A DNA stretch of 64,000 bases from assembly GCF_010183535.1 (NCBI RefSeq), contig NC_071332.1, positions 19,468,001-19,532,000 of the forward strand, written 5' to 3'. The translations under genes were made by a program, and so were the position numbers. Every line of letters starts with the position of its first letter. Position 1 is the first letter of the stretch. This stretch comes from Caenorhabditis remanei (taxonomy: Eukaryota > Nematoda > Chromadorea > Rhabditida > Rhabditidae). The notes below the pieces were generated by a model, which was not told the origin of the DNA, did no database searches, and saw nothing but the letters and a program-made list of their open reading frames with translations. This document shows, piece after piece, positions 33,146 to 43,894 of the stretch.

Positions 33146-35525
33146 ATGTCCTACAATTTCAATGATGGTACGCCTACTTTTCACTAATTATCAACCTAAT
33201 TATTAATTATCATTCAGATTCCAAATGGTTCACATCACCTGAGGATTTAGAAAGAGACGGTGATATATCGATTGATTTCGATCGGAATGTTCTAGAGGAC
33301 CGTGACTACTGTAGTCAGGAGCAGCCTTGGGGTACTCCGTTGAATTGTAATGATGATGTGGAGAGCAGTCAGAGGAATCAGATCCCTCATGACCAAGATG
33401 ATATGGACTGCGGTAACCAGGATCTTGATGTGTACGGGGACGACGACTTTGGACAGGATTTTGGACAGAAGGATATTGGCACAGACTCCCAAGTGCTCAA
33501 TGACAATACATACCAAAATGCTACGTCTCATGTCCATTTGGAAGTGCCACAAGACAAGGATTACGCGCCCCAACAAATTCAGACTGCTCAGATCCCAGAA
33601 AGCACTGAGATCTTGCACGACGACGGGGTCTTTTTTGACAGTTTCCAAGATCCTATCATGGATGAGATCCAGCAACAGATCCAACAATATGTGGGCATCG
33701 ACGAAAACGGAAATAAGAATGCTCAGCAGCTGGTCGAGCAGCAACAGTCCAAGTCTCAGATCGACATGAACCAACACCTGATCCCAGTCAATCACAGCCA
33801 GGGGCATCAGAAACAGCATCTGGATGCTCAGGACCGTCCCAATCAGGATTACCAACCCAACATCCAGGAGCAACAGCCATCGACTTGGAGCCTACCCATC
33901 CAGAATCTTCCTCCCGGCCCCTACCGCCTCACCACCCAAGAGCGTCGACTCCTTCGCACCTCGCCCTACAGTACCAAATCTACAGTACCCAAGAAAGGAT
34001 CTCAGAACAATCGATTCGTGGGACTTATCCCTTCAGTCCTGCTACCAAAAACTCAGACCTCCAAAGATGCTCCCTTGCCAAGAAGTAAGACGACGCCCAA
34101 CCCGAAGTTTTTGCAAATTCTCATCTGGAGAAGTGAGAAGAACCAGAGACCAGCGGAAAGTCTCCCCCGCCCTGCGTTCTCCTATCAAGTTCTGGCGATG
34201 ATGGCCTGTATGAACTCCCCGTCGAGAAGTGTCACACCTCAGGAGGTCTATTCTTTCCTACTGTAAGTTACATACCGTAATCCCCCTTTCCCAAGCATTA
34301 GATATTTTGCAGCCATCACTTCCCCTACTATCGGTTCGTTGTTGATCAAGACTCGTGGAAGAGTTCAGTGAGAAATGCTCTCTGTAGTGAGAAATATTTC
34401 TGGAAGATTTCTGGGCCGGAAAAAGAGTTGATGTACAAGATTCGTAGTGAAGAAGCCGTGGGATTCACAAAGGAAGAGTCGGCATGGATTGAGACGGATC
34501 CGAGGGGCAAAGGTGAGTGACATTTTTTAACTGGGACGTTTAGAAACCATTGCATAGGCTCCGGGGACATTTGGAAACCAGGCATTTTGAAACCAGAAAA
34601 CATTTACCCTTTTTTGAAAAGCCGCACATTTTCCGCATAAAACAAGGATTTTTGATCATTTTCTGCACTTTTTCATCCAAAAAAAGCGACTTTCTGGTAT
34701 TTTTCGGTATTTTTGTCCAGAATAGTTCCAAATAGGTCAGAATTCCCATGTTTTAACCAAAAATAGCTATTTCAACACATTTTTTCTTTAAAAAAATGTC
34801 ATTTTTGAGTAATTTTGGATTTTGGCCATTTATTAACACTTTCAGCACAATTTCCTTCTGAAAAATAAGCTTTTTGCCTATTTTCAGCCTGTTTTGGCTA
34901 TTTTCAGCTATTTTCAGCACAATTTCATCCGAAAAGTGTCTTTTTTAACCGATTTTCTGGACATTCTCCCTAAAAATAGGATTTTAGACAAAAATCAGCC
35001 TATTTTTTGTCATTTTTTACCAACTTTTATTGTTTAAAGCATATTTTGCCTGAAAAAATGTGATTTTTTCAACTTATTCTTCCAGAATTCTTCTCCAAAA
35101 TGGCACTTGGTCATCTGGGTCTCCCCCGTCAACTCTTTTACACCATTATCGGAATCGGATGCCCCCAATACGCGGGTCCAGAAAACTCCGCCCTCTTCTA
35201 TCATCTCTGGTCCCTAGGCCTTGATTTCAATGATCTCCACAACGAAAACCCCTTCCGAATCCATGTGTCACCATTTGAGGGGGCGGAGCCAGTGTTCGAT
35301 GAAGGACACGAATTTCTGAAAATGGGGAGAAAAAGGATGTTGGTGGAGAAGAGATTCGGATATGGATGTAATTTGGAGGATGGAGAAAAGAAGTGGTTGA
35401 TGGAGGAGAACTCGAAATTCTTTGAAAATCTCCATTGGTATTTTGAGCAGATGGAGGAGATGAAGAGACGGAATATGGAGAATTGGACGACGCCTTCGTT
35501 GGTCAGAACGAATTTTTTGGTTTAA
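33146..35525 (+). CDS. Divergent forkhead-domain transcription factor, right copy
   Basis: Mirror paralog of the gene at 27582-29900. Exons: 33146-33167, 33218-34262, 34313-34512, 35086-35525; 568 residues with all junctions canonical. Forkhead-like domain at about residues 323-390, with SYQVLAMMACM, VYSFLLHHFPYYRF, DSWKSSVRNAL and KYFWKISG. The acidic and Gln-rich N-terminus carries EIQQQIQQYVG and LVEQQQSKSQ runs. It has about 13 extra residues (around HVHLEVPQDKDYAP) relative to the left copy and TT for T before the QERRLL motif. Both copies retain open frames and identical intron positions, so selection or gene conversion keeps them alike. It is not a close match to any named Caenorhabditis fkh gene that I can recall, hence no symbol. 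Confidence 0.82.
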
Positions 35526-35699
35526 TTGTTTTTGTATTGAAATTGAATTGATTTTTAAGACATAATTTTATTTTTCGAAGTTTGAATAAATAATTTATTT
35601 TTTATGATTGTAAAAGTTTTACACAGCATTTTACATAGAAGTAAATGAAAATGAGGTTTACAAAATATGAGCGACACAAGATTGTTTCAAAAATAGGAA

Positions 35700-36495
35700 C
35701 TTTATGTTACACTTTGGGGACATCTGGGACATCTGGGACAAAATTTAATAACAGATTCGGAATCTCCATTCAATTTCCAAAATTTTGAGCCCCATATTCA
35801 CTATATTCCGACACTATCGAAAATTGGTCCATATTTTAGACACCCCATGTACCAAATCACCAAATTGACGGAATATAGTCGATATGGGGCTCAAAATTTT
35901 GCAAATTTTGTGAAGTGTGCAAATATTTTACTTAATTAGTGCCTAGATCTCAAAATAGCTGAAAACAAAGTTTTTTTTGAACTTTCAAAAAATACAATTT
36001 TTGAGTTTTGACTAACTAAGGCATCTAGGCGCGGTAAATGACTATTATTTTTGAAATCAACATCGAATTTCCAAAATTTTGAGCCCCATATCGACTATAT
36101 TCCGACGCGTTCGAAAATCGATCCATATTTTAGACACCCCAGGGACCAAATCTCAAAGTCGACGGAATATAGCCGATATGGGGCTCAAAACCTTGCAAAT
36201 TTTGTGAAGTGTCCAAATATTTTACTTAATTAGTGGTTAGATCTCAAAATAGCTAAAAACAAAATTTTTTTGGAACTTTCAAAAAATAAGGTTTTTGAGT
36301 TTTGACTAACTAGGGCATCTAGGCGGTAAATGACTATAGTTTTTGAAATCAGCATCAAATTTCCAAAATTTTGAGCCTCATATTGACTATATTCCGACAC
36401 GTTCGAAAATTGGTCCATTATTTAGACACCCCGAATCTAAAATAAGTATTTGTCCCACATGTCCCCAACTGTCCCATTTCTGTCACTCACAATGT
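35700..36495. repeat. Three palindromic GAGCCCCATAT repeats
   Basis: Copies at 35700-35925, 36045-36215 and 36340-36490 with the two usual CATCTAGGCG-type spacers. The array ends CCCCAACTGTCCCATTTC. Confidence 0.75.
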
Positions 36496-36499
36496 TTGT

Positions 36500-37360
36500 G
36501 GAGCCGAATACATCCCAGCCTTCCTTGAAGAGGCTTTCCTCGTCTCCTCATCTTCTACTGCCACCGAAACGCGCCTAAAGCGCGCCAGCCTTGTCCTTCT
36601 CATTAGAAGATATACACAAACACAATGTTGAAGAAGGGGCCTCGTCTTGGGTCTCTTGTTGTCTGCGTCTCTCTATTTGACCTCTCTCTCGTTCTATCCG
36701 TCCGTCCGGTCTCTTATATACTAACCACACACATTTATACAATTTATTCCCCATGTCAGGCAGAATGTGTATCCGCCGATCTTATTTTATATCAAAATGA
36801 TTTTTATTGAATTCTGAATTATTTTTTATTGGATTTTTCATATTATGAATTAGTTCTGAAGGTAAAGAATTTAGTAATTAGCCAATTATCTAATCAACTA
36901 TGCACATTTTACAGAATGCTGCTCCTCCTCCTCCATTCGAATGGATGTATGAAGAAACCGTGTGAAGAAGAAAAATATCTACCTATTACATGGAGGTCCG
37001 GTTAATTAGTTAATTATTTGTTAATTGATTGTAAATTTTTTTGTTGTCGCTCTAACCTTTCACATGGAGGTTCAGTTATATAAATTATTGTTTTTTAAAA
37101 TTCAATTTTTTTGTATTTTGTATCAATTTTTGAAAAAAAATGGGGTACCTCCGGCGCGTTTTGTCCTTTTGACATCTGGCGCGCCTCCGGCGCGGTAGCG
37201 CGAATATGAGGAGGAGAGTAAGGCTGCTGCCCCCTATCGTCATCCTCTTAACTAGGCTGGGGTGCCTCCGGCGCGTTCGGCCATTTTTTTGTCTGCGTCT
37301 CCTCTCCCCGTCTACATTTCCGCCTCTCTTATCTCCGCAACCACCGCCTATTACATCCAT
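36500..37360. other. Gene-poor stretch with leader-like sequence and GCGCGCC motifs
   Basis: Contains an ACGCGCCTAAAGCGCGCCAG hairpin (36573-36592). It also has a leader-like segment (AATGTGTATCCGCCGATC, about 36766) resembling that before the gene at 41144, and an exon-like piece after TTTTACAG at 36915 (NAAPPPPFEWMYEETV, stop). CTCCGGCGCG motifs occur at 37148, 37190 and 37266. No complete gene can be supported. Confidence 0.4.
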
Positions 37361-37362
37361 GT

Positions 37363-37434
37363 GGGGGTATAGCTCAGTGGCAGAGCATTCGACTGCAGAT
37401 CGAGAGGTCCCTGGTTCAACTCCGGGTGCCCCCT
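37363..37434 (+). tRNA. tRNA-Cys(GCA)
   Basis: A 72-nt cloverleaf. Acceptor GGGGGTA pairs with TGCCCCC, discriminator T; D-arm AGCTCAGTGGCAGAGC; anticodon loop CTGCAGA with GCA; T-arm GGTTCAACTCC. A T-run at about 37441 can terminate transcription. It is the mirror copy of the gene at 40465. Confidence 0.96.
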
Positions 37435-37524
37435 AAATACTTTTTTACTTTTTAAATTTTTTTTGTGTTTTTTTGTAATTGTGAAACAATGCCTGAAATA
37501 GTCGCAGAGGGTCAAATTTTTGTG

Positions 37525-37745
37525 AGTATCTAGAAAAAGACTGGGGCTACGTTTTTGTAGTTGACTAGTTTTTGATAGCTCCGCCCAATTTTGAGATATA
37601 CGCTTTTGAAGATAGGCAAGACGAGAGAGGGAGAGGGAGAGACGCAGAGAAGCTAGAGCGTCTGGCTTCTCTGCGTCTCCACCTTTAAGATGTTTATAAT
37701 CGTTAGAAGCGCCTTGAGATATTGATTCTGAAAATGATAGATTCA
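37525..37745. repeat. GACGCAGAGAAGC hairpin repeat, copy A
   Basis: Runs from GGGCTACGTTTTTGTAGTTG through AGCTCCGCCCAATTTTGAG to a hairpin GACGCAGAGAAGC...GCTTCTCTGCGTC (37643-37679) and CGTTAGAAGCGCCTTGAGAT. Further copies at 40165, 53960, 57600 and 60365. Confidence 0.8.
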
Positions 37746-37877
37746 AATCGTCAAAACTGAATTTATGAGATTTATATATTAAAACAAAAAAGAAAAATCC
37801 ATAAGGATCAGTAAGAGATTATCATCAAAAAAAAATTATTCTCGGTTTTCGAAATGCTCCTGAAGATCTTCCATCTA

Positions 37878-38084
37878 TCACAATCTGAAAAAATACCAAT
37901 TTTATTTGACAAACAGACACACAGATGGACAAACCTCTTCAAAAAAAAACAGTAGGACTCACGTCGTTCGATGAACACGAAAATGGTTAACTGAAAAATT
38001 TGAGTTCTACAGTATCCTCACACGGTTATAAAACTCACGATCATCGACATTATTGAATATACCCGCTTTCAGTGTGTTACCCAT
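37878..38084 (-). CDS. Possible 26-residue microprotein
   Basis: Three mini-exons with canonical sites (complement 38039-38084, 37963-37990, 37878-37884) join to a product starting MGNTLKAGIFNNVDD. A TATTTATA box lies just upstream on the minus strand. The Met-Gly start could be N-myristoylated. Chance is a real alternative for such a short frame; no family recognised. Confidence 0.25.
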
Positions 38085-38404
38085 AATTAGTATAAATACC
38101 AGTAATTAAATAATTAAATAATTTCGAATTCCAAAAAAAATCATAAGCAAGTGTCGGCCCATACACATTGGGCCTAGGGAAAACGTAATAATGAAGAACA
38201 TTGACATGGAAAATTGGAGATGACAAAAAGTGGGCGGAGCCTATGTTGTTTCCTTATTTGTCAACACTTGAATAGACGCAATTTGAGTTGAATGCATGTA
38301 TGCAAACAATGGGAGTCATTATTACTCTCAAATTTTCAATGGGAGACAGCCATCTGGCAGCAAGGAAATGAATAGAAGGGGGGAAAGGAGAGGGGAAACA
38401 TTGA

Positions 38405-38645
38405 ATGTGAGTGTGTAGATCAAACCTAGATCTCCATTTTTGTAGTTGACAAGTTTTTGATACGGGCGGTCCCTGTGGAGTTATAGCTTGGCAAAGTCAG
38501 AAGATAGTCTCTGGCGCGCCGACAGCGCGTTTTTCCCGGTTTGCAAAATTGAAAAATCTAGAGATCGGAGGCTCCTCACCAGGTGTAGCCTGTACAAAAA
38601 AATTGTCAACTACAAAAATGGAGATCTAGTTTTGATTTACATATT
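38405..38645. repeat. Foldback repeat with TTTTTGTAGTTGACAA module
   Basis: Left half CTAGATCTCCATTTTTGTAG and right half CTACAAAAATGGAGATCTAG are inverse complements. The centre holds a CTGGCGCGCCGACAGCGCG motif. Non-coding. Confidence 0.75.
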
Positions 38646-38649
38646 TAAT

Positions 38650-39441
38650 GATAATTGGAGTAATTAAGAGGTAATTATGGATGTGAAACAGTAGTCCAAA
38701 GTTTGCCGCCGGCCAATTTCTCTTATTTCTACTATACATATTTCTCTTCTAGTGACCACCTCCGACACCTATTTACAGTTAGACGCCGCGACCCCAATTC
38801 ATTTCTCTGCTTCTCTGCGTTTCCAATCTCTCATCTTCAGTCAAAGGAGTGAAGAAATCACTTTTATTTATTTATTTATTTATTTAAAATACGTACGTGA
38901 GAGTACGTGGCAAGGTCAATAGGGGGGGGGGAACTTGAAATGAAATAGAGGGAGAATAGTGAACACGTGGAAGGTAAATGAATTGTTAATGTTATTGGAT
39001 GGGCGACTACTTATTCATGTCAGTTGTACCGCAATACTGGAGAAAGCTTAATGTTTTATGGAGCCGTAGGACTAACTATTTTACTGAGGACGCGGTGAGT
39101 GAAAAAATGCTCACGAATTTTAGATCTTGGAGTTTTCCAATGATAGAGGTGGCCTCGTCTGGTATTGTGAGATGAAAGTTGAAAATAATTCTATTAAATA
39201 ATCCTATTAATAATTTACCGAAGAAGAATTTATCAAATCCGACTCGTCGGGAAGATAAAGATTGAAGTTGATAATTCACTAAACGTTGGTTTGCCTGGAC
39301 GTACTCTCTTGGTTTTCTAACGGAATGAGAACCTAAAATTATGTATTTATTCTTGATTTTTATTGAGTTCTTGCTGTTTTTTTAATGGATTTTCTTGTGG
39401 TGAGTTGGAAATTGGGTGGTGGACAGATATCGGGACAAACG

Positions 39442-39481
<40 letters not shown>

Positions 39482-39570
39482 TCGATGTATCTTTACAGCG
39501 GGTTAGACATCCGGACACACAGACACACAGACAGATTTTTCTCGAATTTTTGGTATAAATTTTATTTCCA
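38650..39570. other. Non-coding interval with ATTT and GACA microsatellites
   Basis: An ATTT run (38865-38886), a G-run (38921-38930) and a perfect GACA/CAGA microsatellite (39439-39480), followed by CCGGACACACAGACACACAG. I found no convincing exon, although the Ig fragment at 39572 should have had one upstream. Confidence 0.5.
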
Positions 39571-39571
39571 G

Positions 39572-39803
39572 ACATTTTTCCGGGACGACATGGGAACATA
39601 CACATGCGATGTTAGTAACAAAGCTGTAATAAAGGCGAAGATGAGTTCCAGCAAGTACGCTCTATTGATAATTTTTTGACTTGAAAAACACATTCAGGCT
39701 CCGCCCAGACAAAGAACTTAAAAGTTTGAAATAAATCGAAAAAATTTTCAGACGGAAGCAGTCAGGACACCATCTTTATGGTGCATCGACCAAACCAAGA
39801 TAA
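39572..39803 (+). pseudogene. Ig (I-set) domain fragment, last two exons only
   Basis: Exon 39572-39654 carries FFRDDMGTYTCDVSNK, the classic D-x-G-x-Y-x-C F-strand motif of immunoglobulin I-set domains. It has a good acceptor and an in-phase donor. Exon 39752-39803 closes the frame at a TAA. The strand-B/C exons with the first Cys and the Trp are not visible upstream, where a GACA array lies instead. So it is either the truncated end of an adhesion or receptor gene, or the end of a gene whose 5' part I cannot recognise. Confidence 0.5.
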
Positions 39804-40164
39804 TTTCTTTGAAGTTTTTTACTTATTTTAATAAATAGTTGTTTTTTGTTGGTGTTTGTTAACAAAAAATGTGTAAAATCGAGGATTTTCGACTTGATCC
39901 AAATCAGCCGTTTACAAAAATGCGTTACCTAACTTTGAGAAGGCTATAACTCCCTAGGGACCGCCCGTACAAAAAAGTTGTCAACTACAAAAATGCAGCC
40001 AGAAACTTTTTCTACACACCCTATAAAATTTGTTGCTCTGGGACAATTTCTGACATTATTACAGACATGCAAAACATACAAAAAAATACAAAAAAATTGC
40101 AAAAATTTTGGATAATTTAGGGTTCTGTAAATCTCACAATTTCTGTTTTAACGATTGGAATTTA

Positions 40165-40395
40165 TCATTTTTAGAATCAATATCTCAAGGCGCTTTTAAC
40201 GATTATAAACATGTCTAGGTGGAGACGCAGAGAAGCCAGACGCTCTAGCTTCTCTGCGTCTCTCCCTCTCTCGTCCCGCCTATCTTCAAAAGCGTATATC
40301 TCAAAAGTGAGCGGAGCTATCAAAAAGTTGTCAACTACAAAAATGTAGCCAGAGACTTGTTCTATATACCCTAAAAAATTTGAGACTCTGAGACA
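40165..40395. repeat. GACGCAGAGAAGC hairpin repeat, copy B (inverse)
   Basis: Inverse complement of copy A (37525-37745) with the hairpin at 40222-40260. Together with the tRNA-Cys genes it forms the arms of an inverted duplication. Confidence 0.8.
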
Positions 40396-40464
40396 ATTTC
40401 TGACATTGTTACACAATTACAAAAAACTACAAAAAAAATCAAAAAAAGAAAAAAAAAAGTATTT

Positions 40465-40536
40465 AGGGGGCACCCGGAGTTGAACCAGGGACCTCTCGAT
40501 CTGCAGTCGAATGCTCTGCCACTGAGCTATACCCCC
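40465..40536 (-). tRNA. tRNA-Cys(GCA)
   Basis: Minus-strand copy, identical in all stems to the gene at 37363: on the + strand it reads AGGGGGCACCCGGAGTTG... to ...GCTATACCCCC. The T-run for termination lies at 40448-40460 on the complementary strand. Confidence 0.96.
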
Positions 40537-40999
40537 ACATGGATGTGATAGGCGAAGGTTGCGGAGATAAGAGAAGTGGAAATGTAGACGGGGAGAGGAG
40601 ACGCAGACAAAACATACGCGAGAAAATAACAGGTCTGGCGCGCCGGAGGCGCGTTTGCAAATCTAGGATAGCCTAGGGATACTGTAGATAGCGTTCTGGG
40701 ATACTGTAGAATTTGAATTTCCAAATTGAGCCAACCATTACCGGCTCAGGAGGGGATTACATAACCCAATCCACCTGGCCTCCAATTCCGTCCCCTTTTT
40801 TGAATACCGGTGCTCTACCCGCCAGATGGGTACGTCTAGGCTAATCCCTGTTTAAAAAATGGGTCAATGAGATGCATATTAGATAATCCTCCAGGTTTTT
40901 CCTTCCAAGAAATTCAAAAAATGGACTAATTAGGTGCATAATTAGGTTTGGTGTAGGAGACCGGAGAAGACTCCGCCCCTTTTTAGGCTCCGCCCCTTT

Positions 41000-41022
41000 T
41001 TGGGGAGTATAAATACAGTACC
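41000..41022 (+). promoter_or_regulatory. TATA box, AGTATAAATACAGTACC context
   Basis: TATAAATA at 41008-41015, 136 bp before the ATG at 41144. It shares 16 bp with the box at 23805-23820, and the two leaders are alike in length and T-rich text. Confidence 0.55.
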
Positions 41023-41143
41023 CCAGGAGAAGACATCTATCCATTGCATAGCAGTGGAATTAGACTGAATGTGTATCGGTCGAAATTTTGGTTTTTTGAT
41101 TTTTTTAGAATTATAATTGTTTTTTGTTTTTTTTTTTAATTTG

Positions 41144-43843
41144 ATGAAGTTGGATCCTGAAGAAGAAGAAGGTGAGTCTGGGTACTGTAGGATAGCCTCA
41201 AAGCATTCTGGGGATACTGTAGGATACTGTAGCATTATGGGGTTACTGTAGGTCTTATTCTGGGGTTACTGTAGATATCAATTTGGGATACTGTAGATAG
41301 GATTCAGGGGGTACTGTAGGATACTGTAGCTTTCAATTTTTTTTTCAAATTTAAAATTATCAGAATTTTCGATCCGATTAAAAGATGCATCGATTAAAGA
41401 AGAACAAGAATTGGAAATTGAGGAAGTGGTTAGTTTTTCTGTCTGTCCAGATGTCTATCTGTCCGGATGTCTGCCAAAATGAAATTAAAAGATATTTCAG
41501 AAAAAGATCGATAGTTCAAATGTGGCAAGATTAGGAAGGTGAGTTTGGGGTACTGTACATATCATTCTGGGATACTGTAGATTGCATTCTAGGGGTACTG
41601 TAGCTTACTGTCATGATACGATATGCCCAATTTTTTCAGGAGATCCGGACTGAAGTGTGGTACAACCAAAACGAGGCAGAAATAGGACTTGGACCAAAAG
41701 CAACACCATGCAAAACTAAGTTTTTTGAAAATTTGAATAGTTTTTCTGCCAAATTTTTTTCAGGGTTGTTCAAATTGGATACATTCGAGCTCTATGAGGT
41801 GAGTTTTTGAAAAAATGGGGGTGGGGGTACTGTAGTTTGGGGTACTGTAGATATCATTCTGGGATACTGTAGATAGAATTCTGGGATACTGTAGATATCA
41901 TTCAGGGATACTGTAGATATCAATATGGGATACTGTAGATATCATTATGGGATACTGTAGATATCATTCTGGGATACTGTAGATAGGATTCTGGGATACT
42001 GTAGATATCATTCTGGGATACTGTAGATAGAATTCTGGGATACTGTAGATATCATTCTGGGATACTGTAGATATCATTCAGGGATAATATAGATATCAAT
42101 ATGGGATACTGTAGATATCATTATGGGATACTGTAGATATCAATATGGGATACTGTAGAAATCATTCTGGGATACTGTAGATAGGATTCTGGGATACTGT
42201 AGATATCATTCTGGGCTACTGTAGATATCATTCTGGTATACTGTAGATATCATTCTGGGATACTGTAGATATCATTCTGGGCTACTGTAGATATCATTCT
42301 GGGCTACTGTAGATATCATTCTGGTATACTGTAGATATCATTCTGGGATACTGTAGATATCATTCTGGGTTACTGTAGCTTTCAAATTCCAGGCCGACAC
42401 AATTGATTTCTCATCGTCTTTGAATTCAAGAATGGAGAAGAATTTGAGGTCAAGAATTTGGTTAGTTTTTTCTTTTTTACTTTTTTAAAGTGACCTACAG
42501 TATCGTTAAATACAATTTGGCTTTTTCCAGTTGAATATGACCTTACGGTATCACTGATTGTCCCATAAAGTAAAGTTCATATGGATCATACAAAACAAAG
42601 TTAGAGCTTTATTTTTGTAGTTGACAACTTTTTTGTACGGACACTCCCTAGAGAGTTACATATCCACAAAGTAATTTCTCCATCAAATTGCCCTTAGGCT
42701 CGTATGACCATAACTCTCTAGGGAGTGAACGTACAAAAAAGTGGTCAACTACAAAAATAAAGGTCTACCTTTGTTCTGTATGGTGTGTACATAATTTACT
42801 TTGTGGGACAATCTGGTAATTTTTCAACTAAAAAAGGCCAAATTATAGATTTTACTACATACTGTAATACATGAAACTTGTAAATGATTTTTTTTCTTCC
42901 AGGAAGCCCCTCCCGCACAACGCGCATCCACTATCAACCAACAAGAATTCAACTGTCAGATGACTTGAAAAAAAAGATGCTCGAATCAAAACGAATTGAA
43001 GATTTATTAAAAAAGTTTGAAAGTCAGATGGAGGAAGTAAAGTAGCTAGTGAGTTACTACAGTACCCTAAAGTACCAAATTTTTCTGCTTATTCAATAAG
43101 TTTTGCAGAGAAAAAGTGAATTTCCAAAGGGTTTTCGTGACCTGGTTTTTTAAAAATTGAGTTTTTTCTTCAATTTTTTTTGATTATTCTGCTCAAAAAA
43201 TGGGCTTTACACATAATTGTAGCAAATTTTATGTAGGTTTTGGAAAAATATGGAAAATTTCTGAAAAAAACTGAAAATGTGACACAAAATGATTTTTTAA
43301 AATTACATTCCTGAGGACTGTCTATTTTCAGTTTTTCAGGTCCAAAAACCTTTTTTTCTCCTTTTTTTTTCAAATTTTCCATAACTTTTTCAAACAACTA
43401 CATAACATTTGCTATAATTATGTATAAAGCGCATTTTTTGAGCAAATCGGAAAAAATTGATTTAAAAAAATTTCGAAATATTTTTTTTTCGAAAAGTCCC
43501 AATTTTTTGGTACTTTAGGGGGCGGAGTCAAAAATAGTCCATGTCAGTAAATATTTGATCTCATATTTTTTCAGGCATATCCGAAATTGGCCGCTGTCAA
43601 TTTGAATAGTGATGATCTCTATAAGGTAATTAAGAAATTGAAAAAAGTCGACTAATTTTGAATAATTATTCTGTTTTTAAGGCGGACACCATGAATCTTC
43701 TTTCAACCGAATTGATAGAAGTATCTTGGTCGGCAATCAGGGAAGTGGATGATCCGAAAAAAAAAGAGCTGGAAGAAGCTGAGATGAGTGTTGCTGAATT
43801 GGAAGAAAAAAACAAGATGTTGAGTAATTCAAGGAACAGTTGA
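41144..43843 (+). CDS. Small multi-exon coiled-coil protein (model incomplete)
   Basis: Recognisable exons: 41144-41171 (MKLDPEEEE), 41364-41428 (acidic, ASIKEEQELEIEEV), 41501-41538, about 41640-41798 (EIRTEVWYNQNEAEIG), 42393-42460 (ADTIDFSSSLNS), about 42903-43045 (KKKMLESKRIEDLLKKFESQ in one frame), 43575-43625 (AYPKLAAVNLNSDDLYK) and 43682-43843 (ending with KKKELEEAEMSVAELEEKNK). Several carry heptad-like Leu/Ile spacing, so a coiled coil is likely. I could not close the frame from exon 3 to 4 nor through the 42903 exon, so some exons may be alternative or broken. Exon 42393 is repeated at 44193. The introns are largely TACTGTAG satellite. Confidence 0.4.
41820..42385 (+). repeat. GGGATACTGTAGATATCATTCT satellite (22-bp unit)
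   Basis: More than twenty tandem units of about 22 bp with the invariant core ATACTGTAGATATCA and small variants (GGGCTACTG, GGGTTACTG, ATAGGATTC). The core is itself partly palindromic (GATATC). It lies in the intron before exon 42393. Confidence 0.92.
42520..42865. repeat. Foldback repeat with TTTTTGTAGTTGACAA module
   Basis: Arms TTTTCCAGTTGAATATGACC and complement-like TTTTTCAACTAAAAAAGGCC bound two inverted modules (GTAGTTGACAACTTTTTTGT and its inverse) with TACGGACACTCCCTAGAGAG. Related to 47590-47960. Confidence 0.75.
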
Positions 43844-43894
43844 TAGTACGAATGGAAATTAGGTGACTACTTTTTGCTGAAATCATAAATTTTT

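Larger units (their letters stand above)
27380..35705. repeat. Large inverted duplication, arms of about 2.8 kb
   Basis: Left arm about 27380-30170 and right arm about 32880-35705 are inverse complements across genes, introns, promoters and 3' flanks, and both outer edges end at a palindromic GAGCCCCATAT repeat. Exons are closest; the last introns differ more by small indels. The spacer of about 2.7 kb contains the small gene at 31399 and its own repeats. Confidence 0.9.
37295..40625. repeat. Inverted duplication carrying the two tRNA-Cys genes
   Basis: 37295-37745 and 40165-40625 are inverse complements through the tRNA, about 60 bp of 5' flank (CTGCGTCTCCTCTCCCCGTC), and the downstream hairpin repeat. 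The 2.4-kb spacer is unrelated. The 3' flanks of the tRNAs (AAATTTTTTT, CAGAGTCTC) have diverged more than the rest. Confidence 0.8.

Noticed and set aside
39439..39482. CRISPR-like regular repeats
   Set aside because: A plain GACA/CAGA microsatellite with no spacers, in a eukaryotic context. No CRISPR array in the window.
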